Positions 9,239-18,424 are shown, numbered from the stretch's first letter. The stretch is DNA of 64,000 bases from Amphritea sp. 1_MG-2023 (GCF_030547545.1 NZ_JAUOQE010000012.1:1-64000), one strand, 5' to 3'. Notes: generated by a model from the sequence alone, not told the origin. Translations and numbers: made by a program.

Positions 9239-10099
9239 ATGGATGTATCACTTTCTTCCTTCCAGAAGTGGCACCAAGCAGTTGCCCAGGCGGTTGCAAA
9301 TCTAAATACCAACCAGTTTCCTGTAGCCCTGATCTCGGCGCTAGAAACTCTGGTACAAGGTGAAGCAGCCATGATTAGCCTGGAGTATAAGAATCGCTCT
9401 CCTGTTCTGTTGTTTGATCATGGTATTCCGTTGGAGAAAAGAGACCTGCTGGTCAGTCGTTATTTTTCCCGAGGTTATATGCTGGATCCTTTTTGCCTGG
9501 CTGTTTCGGGTGGATTACAGCAGGGATTCTATCATCTGGCTGAAATTGCCCCGGATGACTTTTTTAACAGTGATTACTATAAGACTTACTACATCAAAGC
9601 CGGCTCTGTAGAAGACTGCTACTTTGTTGTTGACCTTGGTGAAAACAGAAAGATAACGGTCTGTTTATATCATGGAGATCCTGCCTACCGTTATTCGCAA
9701 ACAGAGTTTTCCCAGCTGCGGGCAGTAGAGCCTCTGGTGCGCGAACTAGTCCTGCGTCATTGGGGAGATACTAGCTTTGAGGAAACCGATCAGCAGTCGG
9801 GTGCACAAAGTCTGGCACGACCGCTGGATGCAGCATTCATGAATTTTGGTCGATCGATTCTGACTGAGCGGGAGCTTGAGACTACCCACCTGATTTTGCG
9901 TGGCCATTCATCCAAATCTGCCGCACGGGAGCTTGATATTTCACCTGATACGGTGCGTGAGCACCGTAAAAATCTGTACCGCAAGTTGTGTGTAAGTTCG
10001 CAATCCGAGTTGTTTTCGCTATTCATCGATGCAATTTCGCAGTTCAGCGAGGGCAGTAGTGAGGATCCGATGGAGAATCTTCTGAATAGCAAAACATAG
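9239..10099 (+). CDS. LuxR-family transcriptional regulator
   Basis: About 286 residues. The C-terminal 65 are a LuxR/GerE helix-turn-helix: 'LTERELETTHLILRGHSSKSAA', 'ELDISPDTVREHRKNLYRKL'. The N-terminal 200 residues are an unassigned sensory region and do not obviously show acyl-homoserine-lactone pocket signatures. I start at ATG 9239; a TTG at 9212 is also in frame and neither has a strong ribosome-binding site. It lies between the chemoreceptor and the aldehyde dehydrogenase, inside the polyamine island, so it is a natural candidate for the regulator that reads the G-rich motif. That link is inference. Orphan LuxR proteins often sit beside the catabolic genes they control. Confidence 0.82.
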   Translation: MDVSLSSFQKWHQAVAQAVANLNTNQFPVALISALETLVQGEAAMISLEYKNRSPVLLFDHGIPLEKRDLLVSRYFSRGYMLDPFCLAVSGGLQQGFYHLAEIAPDDFFNSDYYKTYYIKAGSVEDCYFVVDLGENRKITVCLYHGDPAYRYSQTEFSQLRAVEPLVRELVLRHWGDTSFEETDQQSGAQSLARPLDAAFMNFGRSILTERELETTHLILRGHSSKSAARELDISPDTVREHRKNLYRKLCVSSQSELFSLFIDAISQFSEGSSEDPMENLLNSKT

Positions 10100-10311
10100 T
10101 TGTACAAACTCAAACTAGATCAACTAAAAAGGTAAATTTGTTTGATATCTCCGTACTTTGTGAGTGAAGTGATAACTTATAGGCAAAACAGTTTTTTTTC
10201 TGTTATTGCTCACTGCATTTATTAGTTGAGATAGCTGATCTAGGTATTCTGTAATGTTTTTTAGTATTACAGCTTCAGGGTCTGAAACAGTTTTTTTCAT
10301 AGAATACGAAA

Positions 10312-10345
10312 TGAAAAAAGGCGGGCCAAAGGCCCGCCAAAAAGC
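10312..10345 (-). terminator. Bidirectional rho-independent terminator
   Basis: GGCGGGCC (10320-10327) and GGCCCGCC (10331-10338) form an 8-bp GC stem flanked by A-runs on the left and right, so a T-run follows it on the minus strand. It ends the aldehyde dehydrogenase transcript and could also serve the regulator on the plus strand. Confidence 0.8.
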
Positions 10346-10393
10346 GCGGGAGCGCAGGCATCGCGAATGCGATAGTGAAGGAGATGAATAGTT

Positions 10394-11812
10394 TCAGCGG
10401 AGCATGGATTTAGTTTCGAAGTACTCTTCTACCCCTATGTATCCTAGTTCCCGGCCATTTCCGGATTGTTTGTAGCCACCGAATGGTGCCGCATTGTTCC
10501 ATAAGGCATCGTTGATATAGACTTGACCAGCCTGAATACGGCGGGCCAAGGCTTCAGCGTGTTGTTTGTCTTCGCACCATACCCTTGCTGATAGCCCATA
10601 AGGAGTGTCATTAGCAATATTTATCGCTTCTTCCTCATCGCTATAGGGAATCATGCAAAGCACGGGACCAAAGATCTCTTCCCTAGCAATTGTCATATCG
10701 TTGGTTACGTCGGCAAAAATAGTCGGTTGGATGTAATATCCAGTCTGCAGCCCGACGGGTTTGTCCAGTCCTCCTGTTACCAGTCTGGCGCCTTCACTTA
10801 TTCCTTTTTCAATGTACATCAATACTGTTTCTAGTTGGGCTAACGAAGCCATTGGCCCCATAAAAGTTTCTTCATCCTGAGGATCGCCTACGTTGATGTT
10901 TTCAACATGTGATTTAGCGATAGCAACGGCTTCCTCATAGCGTTTGGCAGGTATCAGCATACGAGTAAGTGCTGTGCAGGTTTGACCGCTGTTGTACATG
11001 ACATCGTCAACGCCAAGCTTTACTGCTACCTCTAGATCAGCATCCTCGCCTATTAGGAAAGGCGATTTACCGCCTAATTCAAGGCAAACTCGTTTTATCG
11101 CAGGAGCTGCTAGCTGGGAAATTCTCACCCCTGCTAAGGTGGAACCGGTGAAGGAGATTAGATCTACTTGCGGATGAGTGCAGAGTGGTTCGCCAACTTT
11201 TGGACCGTTACCGTTGACCAGGTTGAAAACTCCTGCAGGAAGACCTGCTTCATCGATTATTTCTGCCAGTAGGAACGCGTGTAAAGGGGTGATTTCGCTT
11301 GGCTTTAGGACCATAGTGCAACCCGCAGCTAGTGCTGGTGCTACCTTACCGATCAATTGATGTAGAGGATAGTTCCATGGCGTAATCAGGGCGCAGACAC
11401 CAATGGGTTCATTGATTACTTTTGAATTACCGATTAGTTTTTCCTGATCGAGGAGTATGGTATGTTCAGCATGTTTGTAAAGCGCATCAATCGGGTCAAG
11501 CACCTGAACATCACGACAAAAGTTCAAAGGCGCGCCCATTTCTGAGGTGATGGTGGCAACCATTTCCTCACTGCGTTCACGTAAACGGTCAGCTATAGCG
11601 GTAATATAGCCAGCGCGCTCCTCCGCACTAGTTTGTGACCAGGAGATAAAGGCTTTTTGTGCGGCATTTATGGCCCGATTTACATCACTTGCATCGGCGA
11701 GTACTGCCTGTCCTGCTAGTGTTTCTGTTGCCGGATTGATAACGTCGATCAGTGTATCGTTGGTTGCTGAGCTCCAGCATCCATCGATGTACAATTGGTT
11801 ATATACTTTCAT
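10394..11812 (-). CDS. NAD(P)+-dependent aldehyde dehydrogenase
   Basis: A 472-residue ALDH-superfamily enzyme of normal length. Visible landmarks are 'ITPWNYPLHQLIGKVAPALAA' (catalytic Asn region), 'VLKPSE', the cofactor loop 'FTGSTLAGVRI', the general base in 'CLELGGKSPFLI' and the nucleophile in 'NSGQTCTALTRM'. The C-terminal 'NNAAPFGGYKQSGNGRELG' is standard. Given the neighbours, oxidation of 4-aminobutyraldehyde to GABA is the probable role, completing agmatine to putrescine to aminobutyraldehyde to GABA. Other aldehydes are possible because ALDH specificity is poorly predictable. It is a single-gene unit with its own terminator (10312-10345) and a G-rich motif about 80 bp upstream. Confidence 0.85.
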   Translation of the reverse strand: MKVYNQLYIDGCWSSATNDTLIDVINPATETLAGQAVLADASDVNRAINAAQKAFISWSQTSAEERAGYITAIADRLRERSEEMVATITSEMGAPLNFCRDVQVLDPIDALYKHAEHTILLDQEKLIGNSKVINEPIGVCALITPWNYPLHQLIGKVAPALAAGCTMVLKPSEITPLHAFLLAEIIDEAGLPAGVFNLVNGNGPKVGEPLCTHPQVDLISFTGSTLAGVRISQLAAPAIKRVCLELGGKSPFLIGEDADLEVAVKLGVDDVMYNSGQTCTALTRMLIPAKRYEEAVAIAKSHVENINVGDPQDEETFMGPMASLAQLETVLMYIEKGISEGARLVTGGLDKPVGLQTGYYIQPTIFADVTNDMTIAREEIFGPVLCMIPYSDEEEAINIANDTPYGLSARVWCEDKQHAEALARRIQAGQVYINDALWNNAAPFGGYKQSGNGRELGYIGVEEYFETKSMLR

Positions 11813-11891
11813 TATTATCGTCCTGTTTGTAGCCGGGTGTTTAGCAGTAATTACGTATTAAACTCATCATATCCATCGTATAGAGAGCGGG

Positions 11892-11909
11892 CCTCCCCCC
11901 ATTTGTGGT
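11892..11909 (-). promoter_or_regulatory. G-rich putative regulon motif upstream of aldehyde dehydrogenase
   Basis: On the minus strand the string is ACCACAAATGGGGGGAGG, about 80 bp before the start codon. It is nearly the same as the motif at 6814-6832 and the right half of the palindrome at 17293-17312. Confidence 0.5.
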
Positions 11910-12163
11910 AGCTAAACGGTTTTGCTTCTGATCGTCTATTTCACAGCTAGTCTGGGCTTGTGATCGTACTGGTATATGTGGTGGGGCTGCTGTTAAAAGT
12001 TGCGATTCAAGCTGGATGTCGGGAGTGATCTGCCTGAGTTGCTTAAAGTCCTAGTGCAGCCTGTTGTTGGCTATAGGGAGAGCCAGAAAGTGAAGTGGCA
12101 ATTTTCCTGAGAGGCTATTAGAAAACTAAAAAAAATAATAAACATAATTGCCTGTTATAACGT
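11910..12163. other. Upstream spacer of aldehyde dehydrogenase, no gene seen
   Basis: Together with the neighbouring motif and terminator this fills the 420-bp gap between the aldehyde dehydrogenase and the ABC permease. I see no open frame with coding character. Confidence 0.4.
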
Positions 12164-12190
12164 AAAAAACGGCGCTCAGGTGAGCGCCGG
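12164..12190 (-). terminator. Rho-independent terminator of the putrescine ABC operon
   Basis: Arms CGGCGCTCA and TGAGCGCCG (12170-12189) form a stem that is followed on the minus strand by TTTTTT. It lies about 45 bp past the stop of the last permease gene. Confidence 0.85.
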
Positions 12191-12233
12191 TTATACATAC
12201 CCTGAGAACCCAGGCTATGCTGCCTGGCCTGTC

Positions 12234-13034
12234 TTAGTTTGATGTCTTTCGGTTTATCCAGCTTGATGCCAATACGCCGGTAAAAACCAGGAAGATAACA
12301 ATCGTAGCAAGGGCATTGATATCCGGACTGATGCCCAGTTTGATCTTTGAAAAAATCACCATCGGCAGGGTACTTGCGCCAGGGCCGGTAACAAAGGTGG
12401 CAATTACCAGGTCATCCAGTGACAGGGTAAAGGCCAGTAGCCAGCCTGATATTATCGCGGGCAGGATCATTGGCAGGGTGATGTCGTACAGTATCCGAAG
12501 TGGTCGGCAACCCAGATCCATAGCAGCCTCTTCGATGGATTGATCGATACTAGCTAGGCGAGACTGAACAACTACTGTCACATAAGCCATTGCAAAGGTC
12601 ACATGGGCAATGATGATTGTCGTAGTGCCACGTTCAGCAGGCCAGCCAAGTAGAGATTCCATCGATACGAACAGTAACAGCAGGGAAAGGCCGGTGATGA
12701 CTTCGGGCATCACCATCGGTGCGGTAATCATGCCGGTAAACAGCATACGTCCCTTAAAGCGGCCATAGCGGATAATAGCGATACCCGCCATAGTGCCTAA
12801 TATGACAGCAAAGGTGGCGGTTAAAAAGGCAATTTTAAGGCTTAGCCAGGCTGCTGCCATTATCTGTTCATTCTGAAACAGTTCAACATACCAGCGGGTT
12901 GAGAACCCGCCCCACACCGTCGCCAGCTTTGAATCATTAAACGAGTAAGCGATCAGCAGAAAGATTGGTATATATAAAAAGGCATAGCCAAAGCACATGG
13001 CCGACAGAACAAATGTTGAGCTTCTTTTAGCCAT
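12234..13034 (-). CDS. potI: Polyamine ABC transporter permease, PotI/PotC type
   Basis: A 266-residue inner-membrane protein with six predicted helices and the binding-protein-dependent transport signature 'EEAAMDLGCRPLRILYDITLPMILPAII' (EAA loop), which docks on the ATPase. Length and the N-terminal 'YAFLYIPIFLLIAYSFNDSK' match PotC/PotI permeases. It is the last gene of a four-gene unit and its start overlaps the stop of the upstream permease by one base, implying translational coupling. It forms the transmembrane heterodimer with the PotH-like subunit. Confidence 0.88.
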   Translation of the reverse strand: MAKRSSTFVLSAMCFGYAFLYIPIFLLIAYSFNDSKLATVWGGFSTRWYVELFQNEQIMAAAWLSLKIAFLTATFAVILGTMAGIAIIRYGRFKGRMLFTGMITAPMVMPEVITGLSLLLLFVSMESLLGWPAERGTTTIIIAHVTFAMAYVTVVVQSRLASIDQSIEEAAMDLGCRPLRILYDITLPMILPAIISGWLLAFTLSLDDLVIATFVTGPGASTLPMVIFSKIKLGISPDINALATIVIFLVFTGVLASSWINRKTSN

Positions 13035-14005
13035 TATTTTGCCTCCATCTCTTTAGACTGAAAGTGGTTGAACAGCACGATTGGTGCGACCAGGAATATA
13101 AGCATCGCCACAGCGACAGTGGAAGCCATAGGCCAGTCCCGGTTAAGGAAGAACTCATCGAATAGCACACGTCCGATCATCAGGCTGTCATCGCCACCAA
13201 GCAATGCCGGGATAACGAATTCACCCAGTGCAGGGATAAAGACCAGCATCGATCCGGCAATTATGCCTGGAACTGACAGGGGCAGTGTTATGCGCATGAA
13301 TGTTGTAACGGGCCGTCCGCCCAAGTCACTGGATGCTTCCATTAAGGACAGATCCATCTTCTCTAGAGTGGTATAGATCGGCAAAATCATAAATGGCAGA
13401 TAGGTATAGACGATACCAATATAGATCGCAAAGTCGGTATACAGAAACTGGATAGGGGTGTCCGTTAGCCCCAGCCATTGCAGAATGTTGTTAAGGATAC
13501 CGTTATTGTTGAGTATGCCGACCCATGCATAAACTCTTAGAATAAAGGCTGTCCAGAATGGCAGAATGATAAACAGCAACAGCCTGCGGCGAGTATGGGC
13601 AGGAGCTCTGGCGATACCATAGGCCATCGGATAGCCGATTAGAAAGCAGATTAAGGTCGATGTGGCTGCAATCCATGCTGAATTCAGATAGGACTTCCAG
13701 TAAATATCATCTTCAAATAGCATCAGATAGCTTTCGGTTACCAGTCTGATCTGAATCAGTCCCTCTTCTATCTCAACCAGTGATGTATAAGGTGGCCGGG
13801 CAATGATCGCTTCAGTAAAGCTTATTTGAAAAATAATAAAGAACGGCACCAGAAAAAAAACGCTTAGCCATAGATAAGGTACAGCTAGAATTGTTTTCTT
13901 ACCGATTTCGTCAGCTTTTTTTGCCGGCAGAATATTTCGAACCAGGGTGCTAATCCGTGATTTGTTTGCAGTCCGGAAATGGTCTTGTTTTTCAGGAATA
14001 CCCAT
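13034..14005 (-). CDS. potH: Polyamine ABC transporter permease, PotH/PotB type
   Basis: A 323-residue permease with the typical extended N-terminus of PotH and about six membrane segments. The EAA-type loop reads 'LMEASSDLGGRPVTTFMRITLPLSVPGII', and 'IPALGEFVIPALLGG' is a PotH/PotB hallmark. It sits 12 bp after the ATPase gene and overlaps the PotI-like gene, so the three are co-transcribed. Function: membrane channel half for putrescine or related polyamine uptake. Confidence 0.88.
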   Translation of the reverse strand: MGIPEKQDHFRTANKSRISTLVRNILPAKKADEIGKKTILAVPYLWLSVFFLVPFFIIFQISFTEAIIARPPYTSLVEIEEGLIQIRLVTESYLMLFEDDIYWKSYLNSAWIAATSTLICFLIGYPMAYGIARAPAHTRRRLLLFIILPFWTAFILRVYAWVGILNNNGILNNILQWLGLTDTPIQFLYTDFAIYIGIVYTYLPFMILPIYTTLEKMDLSLMEASSDLGGRPVTTFMRITLPLSVPGIIAGSMLVFIPALGEFVIPALLGGDDSLMIGRVLFDEFFLNRDWPMASTVAVAMLIFLVAPIVLFNHFQSKEMEAK

Positions 14006-14017
14006 TATACGTCTCCA

Positions 14018-15169
14018 CTATTCAGCCAGTAGCAGTGCTGTCTGCTGGTGCCAGGAAATATATACAGCGTCGCCAATATTAATGCTGCGGTCTGATGAGT
14101 GCCGCATATTCTGCACCATTACTTTGACAGATTTGCCGCTATCCAGCTCAGCCTGGAAGGTTGATTGATTACCCAGATAACCGATGCCTTTTACTGTCGC
14201 CGGAACGGATATTATTCCGGCTTCGTTACTAGCTTCACGTTTGATTTTAAGCTTTTCCGGGCGAATGGCGATCGAAACTTCATTACCGTTTTTTGCGGGA
14301 AATTGTGCGTTTACAAATTCCAGTTGGCTGTTTAGTTCTGGGCTTGTCACAAATATTTTATCGCCCTGACGCTTGTCTACAGTCGCATCGAAAATATTAA
14401 TCGAACCAACAAACTCGGCAATGTGTCGGTTTTTAGGAAATTCATAGACTTCTCTGGGTGTCCCTTTCTGAATAATCTGGCCTGAATTCATCACCGCCAT
14501 GCGTGATGATAGTGTCATTGCCTCTTCCTGATCGTGAGTAACAACGACAAAAGTGGTGCCCAAAGATTGTTGTATGTTCATCAGTTCAAATTGTGTCTCT
14601 TCGCGCAATTTTTTATCTAGTGCCCCCAGCGGTTCATCCAGTAGCAATACCTTTGGATGCTTGGCCAGTGCTCGAGCCAATGCAACCCTCTGTCGCTGTC
14701 CGCCCGACAATTGATGCGGTTTGCGATCAGAGAATTGCTCCAACTGAACCAGTCCTAACATTTCCTGTACGCGAGACTGGATCTCTTGCTTAGGTAAACC
14801 ATCGCGCTCCAGTCCATAGGCAATGTTCTTAGCTACTGTCATGTGAGGGAACAGTGCGTAAGACTGGAACATCATATTGACGGGACGTTCGTAAGGGGGG
14901 AGGTCGGTGACATCCACCCCGTCTAATATGATTCGCCCAGAGGAAGGGTTTTCAAATCCAGATAACATGCGTAATAAAGTTGTTTTTCCGCACCCTGATC
15001 CACCCAGCAGAGAAAACAACTCTCCCTTATAGATTTTCAGATCGACGTTATTAACCGCTGTGAAGTCTCCGAACTTTTTGTTTACATTACGAAACTCTAT
15101 GATCGGTTTTTCTTTATCAAAGTTTTCAATGTTTTTGCTGGCAGATAAATTTTCAACTTTCTTATTCAT
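14018..15169 (-). CDS. potG: Polyamine ABC transporter ATP-binding protein, PotG/PotA type
   Basis: A 383-residue ATPase. Walker A is 'LLGGSGCGKTTLLRML', the signature motif 'PHQLSGGQRQRVALARAL', Walker B 'VLLLDEPLGALD' and the switch histidine lies in 'VVTHDQEEAM'. The C-terminal 130 residues carry a TOBE domain ('VSIAIRPEKLKI', 'YLGNQSTFQAEL'), as expected for PotA/PotG. It powers import through the two permeases downstream. The D-loop and Q-loop ('MMFQSYALFPHMTV') are normal, so the enzyme looks functional. Confidence 0.92.
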   Translation of the reverse strand: MNKKVENLSASKNIENFDKEKPIIEFRNVNKKFGDFTAVNNVDLKIYKGELFSLLGGSGCGKTTLLRMLSGFENPSSGRIILDGVDVTDLPPYERPVNMMFQSYALFPHMTVAKNIAYGLERDGLPKQEIQSRVQEMLGLVQLEQFSDRKPHQLSGGQRQRVALARALAKHPKVLLLDEPLGALDKKLREETQFELMNIQQSLGTTFVVVTHDQEEAMTLSSRMAVMNSGQIIQKGTPREVYEFPKNRHIAEFVGSINIFDATVDKRQGDKIFVTSPELNSQLEFVNAQFPAKNGNEVSIAIRPEKLKIKREASNEAGIISVPATVKGIGYLGNQSTFQAELDSGKSVKVMVQNMRHSSDRSINIGDAVYISWHQQTALLLAE

Positions 15170-15210
15170 GCGAAATCACTTCCTAAACCTGGACTCAGGT
15201 TTTTTAAAAC

Positions 15211-15235
15211 ACGGGCGTATATGTTATACGCCCGT
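15211..15235 (-). promoter_or_regulatory. Intercistronic hairpin between binding protein and ATPase genes
   Basis: Perfect 11-bp arms ACGGGCGTATA (15211-15221) and TATACGCCCGT (15225-15235), with a 3-base loop and a short T-run on the minus strand. Such hairpins commonly let the binding-protein gene be expressed above the rest of an ABC operon by partial termination or 3' stabilisation. Confidence 0.7.
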
Positions 15236-15252
15236 TATATTGCGGTGGTGTA

Positions 15253-16359
15253 TTAACGGCCTGTTTTTATTCGGCTCCAGGCCTTAGTGATTTGTCGAAC
15301 GCTTTTGCTATCTTTAGGTGCTTTACTGATCAGTTGATTCAGGGTGTCCTCATCAGGATAAATGCCAGGATCGCTGGATATAGAAGCATCAATTAGTTCA
15401 GTCGACTTTTGGTTAGCGTTGGCATAGCCAATATAGTTAGTTACATCAGCAATGATTTCTGGTTGTAGCAGGAATGCCATAAACTGATGAGCAGCATCGA
15501 CATTTTCTGAATCTGAGGGGATGTAAAGCGAATCAAACCAGATCGGTACACCTTCCTTAGGAATGGTGTATTTCAGGTTAACATTTGATCCTGCTTCTGC
15601 AGCACGCATAGAAGCGACTGCATAATCTCCTGACCAGGTAACCGACAAGCAATTCTCTCTATTTGGCAGAGCGCTTAGATATCCGGTGGAATCAAACTTT
15701 TTAATGTAGGGGCGAATATTGGAAAAGAGTTCCTCTACCGCTTTGATATCCGATTTCTTATTACTGTTTGGATCCAAGCCTAAATAGGACAGTGCAGCAG
15801 GCACCATGTCTGATGAAACATCGACAACGGTCACGCCGCAGTCTGCAAACTTAGATATAACCTCGGGCTTAAATAGCATGTCGAGTGAATCAACTGGCGC
15901 ATCAGCCATTCTTTCGTTAATCATATCGACGTTATAGGTAAAGCCAACGGTGCCCCAGGTATAAGGCAGAGTGTATTTCAACCCAGGATCATAGCTTTCA
16001 AGCTTGCTCAGAACAGCTGTATCAAGGTTTGACCAGCCCGGAAGTTTGGATTTATCCAGTTGTTTGAAAATTTCGGCTTTAATTAGTCGTGGTGACAAAG
16101 AAGAGTCAAACATCACGAGGTCGTAACCAGATTTACCAGCCAGCAGTTTTGCCTCAACAGATTCATAAGAATCAAAAGTGTCATAAACAACCTTAATTCC
16201 TGTTTTTTGTTCAAACTTCGCGATAGTGTCTTCAGCGATATAATCTGACCAGTTATAAATGTGTAAAGTATTTTCGTCCGAAGCAGCCATTAAAGAACTG
16301 CTGAATAGGGCTGTGCTAAGAAGAACAGATTTAACTGTCGTAGATGTCTTATGTTTCAT
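15253..16359 (-). CDS. potF: Periplasmic putrescine/polyamine-binding protein (PotF/SpuD-like)
   Basis: A 368-residue protein with a Sec signal peptide of about 25 residues ending 'SSLMAASDE'. The mature start 'NTLHIYNWSDYIAEDTIAKF' is diagnostic of PotD/PotF proteins; YNWSDY includes polyamine-contacting residues in PotF. Other family blocks are 'KLPGWSNLD' and 'YTLPYTWGTVGF'. It captures putrescine or a related polyamine and delivers it to PotHI. It is the first gene of the unit, separated from the ATPase by a strong hairpin, consistent with higher expression. SpuD/SpuE/PotF specificity differences rest on a few residues and are not resolved here. Confidence 0.88.
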   Translation of the reverse strand: MKHKTSTTVKSVLLSTALFSSSLMAASDENTLHIYNWSDYIAEDTIAKFEQKTGIKVVYDTFDSYESVEAKLLAGKSGYDLVMFDSSLSPRLIKAEIFKQLDKSKLPGWSNLDTAVLSKLESYDPGLKYTLPYTWGTVGFTYNVDMINERMADAPVDSLDMLFKPEVISKFADCGVTVVDVSSDMVPAALSYLGLDPNSNKKSDIKAVEELFSNIRPYIKKFDSTGYLSALPNRENCLSVTWSGDYAVASMRAAEAGSNVNLKYTIPKEGVPIWFDSLYIPSDSENVDAAHQFMAFLLQPEIIADVTNYIGYANANQKSTELIDASISSDPGIYPDEDTLNQLISKAPKDSKSVRQITKAWSRIKTGR

Positions 16360-16445
16360 GACTTGACGCTCCTGATATTTTAATTTTGGAGTGTTAATTT
16401 GAAAACGTTTTTGTCGAGCTGGGTTACGTTGATTATTACTGTAAT

Positions 16446-16473
16446 AAAAAAGCCTGCCCGAAAGGGGCAGGCT
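16446..16473 (-). terminator. Rho-independent terminator of porin gene
   Basis: AGCCTGCCC (16451-16459) and GGGCAGGCT (16465-16473) form a 9-bp stem followed by TTTTTT on the minus strand, immediately after the porin stop. Confidence 0.88.
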
Positions 16474-16479
16474 TAGATA

Positions 16480-17199
16480 TCAGAAGCTCTTACTTACGCT
16501 GAATACAACAGCGTCAGAGTTGGCAAAATAATCTTTTTTTACCGAATAAAGATCATCAATATCGGTATCCATATAGGCCAGAGACAGGTCCAAGCCAGCA
16601 ACACTCTTGTTCAGCGTGACGGAGTAATCGGTGTACTCTTCTAGCCATAGGTTATTCGGATCATCAAAGATCCCGCCAAATGAATGACCAGCATGCAGAG
16701 TCAGACCAAACTCATTAGGTAGTTCAAAGGTGTAATCCGCTTCAATGTAGCTGTAATAATCTCCCATATTGAAGTAATCGTTTGCGTGCCAGTAAGAGAC
16801 GCGTAGCGCTTTGTAGTTAACTCCTACATTGATTTCGCTATAGTCAACATCAGTTGCAGAACCTGGATAGGTGTAATGATACAGGGTAGCGTCGTAGGTT
16901 AGGTTTTCATTCAGCTCACCGTAGTAGCCAATGTAGTAATCGCTTTCGAAGCTTTCATTGTTGTCCAGTGAGTCACCCGCTGCATAGTAATCTACGCTGC
17001 TGCCCCACCAACCGGCATAGAAGCCAGAGTCATGAAAGTATGAAATGCCGCCCTGAATAGCAGCTTCTTCGCCGCTCTGTGAAACACCGCGGAAACGGTA
17101 ATCGTTAGTCAGGGAGATTTCTCCGCTGAATTCAGCCTGTGCTGATGTCGCGGAAATAAGTGATGCAACAAGCACCGCGTTGGTTAACAGCTTCTTCAT
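16480..17199 (-). CDS. TorF-family putative outer-membrane porin
   Basis: A 239-residue protein. The start is placed at 17199 (MKKLLTN) because AAGGAC lies just upstream; a longer frame begins at 17229. A signal peptide ends 'TSAQAEFS'. The mature start 'GEISLTNDYRFRGVSQSGEEAAIQGGISY' is the signature of the TIGR02001/TorF group, and the protein ends in F ('VFSVSKSF'), as expected for a beta-barrel. The rest alternates aromatic and polar residues in barrel-strand fashion. It is likely a channel for small solutes. Position and the upstream G-rich palindrome suggest it admits polyamines or guanidino compounds, which is inference. Confidence 0.8.
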   Translation of the reverse strand: MKKLLTNAVLVASLISATSAQAEFSGEISLTNDYRFRGVSQSGEEAAIQGGISYFHDSGFYAGWWGSSVDYYAAGDSLDNNESFESDYYIGYYGELNENLTYDATLYHYTYPGSATDVDYSEINVGVNYKALRVSYWHANDYFNMGDYYSYIEADYTFELPNEFGLTLHAGHSFGGIFDDPNNLWLEEYTDYSVTLNKSVAGLDLSLAYMDTDIDDLYSVKKDYFANSDAVVFSVSKSF

Positions 17200-17292
17200 C
17201 GTATGAAGTCCTTCTTTTTCAGTTTGCATTTATTTTTTTGAAGGGGATGTTGAGATCCATATTTACTATTCAATGAATGCTACCTTTTAGGT

Positions 17293-17312
17293 ACCCCCCA
17301 AACGGGGGGAGG
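17293..17312. promoter_or_regulatory. G-rich palindromic motif upstream of porin
   Basis: ACCCCCCAAACGGGGGGAGG is a 6-bp C/G inverted repeat with a 4-base centre (17294-17309) plus AGG. It lies about 95 bp before the porin start and shares GGGGGGAGG and the AT core with the motifs at 6814 and 11892. Confidence 0.5.
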
Positions 17313-17393
17313 AATGACTTGCGGTAATGTGGATAAATCGTTTTATGACTTTTAATTAGTCTGTTTCGGAGCTGTAGGATTATTAATAGCTAG

Positions 17394-18424
17394 GGAACAT
17401 GCGAAAAAGTCCCTCCGTATGAGATAATACCCGCCATAGCGTCAGCCAGGATCAGCACATGGAAAATCAGCTCAGCTTTGCCGATTGCGAGTATCGACAG
17501 AAGCGCTACCAAACCCGGAAGGAAAAGTTTCTGGCACGGATGGAAACGCTGGTTCCTTGGCAACGGATAGAAGCCGTCATTGAACCCTATTATCCCAAAC
17601 TGGGTAACGGTCGACGGCCTTACCCACTGATGACGATGCTGCGCATTCACTGTCTACAACAGTGGTACAGCCTGAGTGATCGGGCAATGGAAGATGCTCT
17701 TTATGAAATTGCATCGATACGGATATTTACGAGTCTCTCGCTCGATAAACCAATCCCTGATCACACGACGATTATGAACTTCAGGCATCTACTGGAACGC
17801 AATGGACTTGGCCGGCAGATCTTCGAGGGAGTAAACAACTGGCTGACTGAGGCCGGTGTGTTGGTCAAGGAAGGCACCCTAATGGACTCCACCATTATTG
17901 AAGCTCCCAGCTCAACGAAGAACAAGGCGGGTGAGCGTGATCCGGAGATGCACCAGACGAAGAAGGGTAATCTCTGGTTTTTCGGCATGAAAGCTCACAT
18001 TGGCGTTGATGCCAGAACAGGTCTGACGCACAGTCTTGAAACCACTGCTGCCAATGAACATGATTTGAACCAAGCAGACCGATTACTGCATGGTGATGAG
18101 CAGTTCGTATTCGCTGATGCGGGCTACCGAGGCATCGATAAGCGGGACAACCTAAAAGACAAAGCCGTTGACTGGCATATTGCGGAGCGGCAAGGAAAAG
18201 TCAGGGCTCTTAAGAAACACCCGAGAATCAACAAAGTTCCGATAAACATCGAATATATGAAGGCCAGTATTAGAGCCAAGGTCGAGCATCCATTCAGAAT
18301 CATAAAATGTCAGTTCGGGTTTACCAAGGCGCGATACCGTGGGCTGATGAAAAACGACAGCAAGCTGCCGACGCTTTTTGCTCTAGCCAATATCGTCAGA
18401 GTGGGTCAGGTGCTACGTGCGTAG
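17394..18424 (+). mobile_element. IS5-family insertion sequence with no visible right end
   Basis: The left end starts at 17394 with GGAACATGCGAAAAAGTC, matching the 68-bp MITE ends at 40235 and 49987 at 15 of 18 positions, and is preceded by CTAG, a YTAR-type target as used by IS5 elements. No matching inverted end is visible after the transposase stop at 18424. The sequence passes directly into a TetR-regulator remnant, so the right end was probably lost in a deletion. Confidence 0.7.
17459..18424 (+). CDS. IS5-family DDE transposase
   Basis: A 321-residue transposase of the IS5 subgroup. The N-terminus '[22 protein letters not shown]' and '[19 protein letters not shown]' are typical, and the DDE residues lie in '[12 protein letters not shown]', '[13 protein letters not shown]' and '[12 protein letters not shown]'. 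The catalytic core looks intact. The protein ends '[13 protein letters not shown]', shorter than usual for the group, where several more residues often follow; this agrees with loss of the right IS end. It may still act in trans on the related MITEs, but that is speculation. Confidence 0.88.
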   Translation: MENQLSFADCEYRQKRYQTRKEKFLARMETLVPWQRIEAVIEPYYPKLGNGRRPYPLMTMLRIHCLQQWYSLSDRAMEDALYEIASIRIFTSLSLDKPIPDHTTIMNFRHLLERNGLGRQIFEGVNNWLTEAGVLVKEGTLMDSTIIEAPSSTKNKAGERDPEMHQTKKGNLWFFGMKAHIGVDARTGLTHSLETTAANEHDLNQADRLLHGDEQFVFADAGYRGIDKRDNLKDKAVDWHIAERQGKVRALKKHPRINKVPINIEYMKASIRAKVEHPFRIIKCQFGFTKARYRGLMKNDSKLPTLFALANIVRVGQVLRA

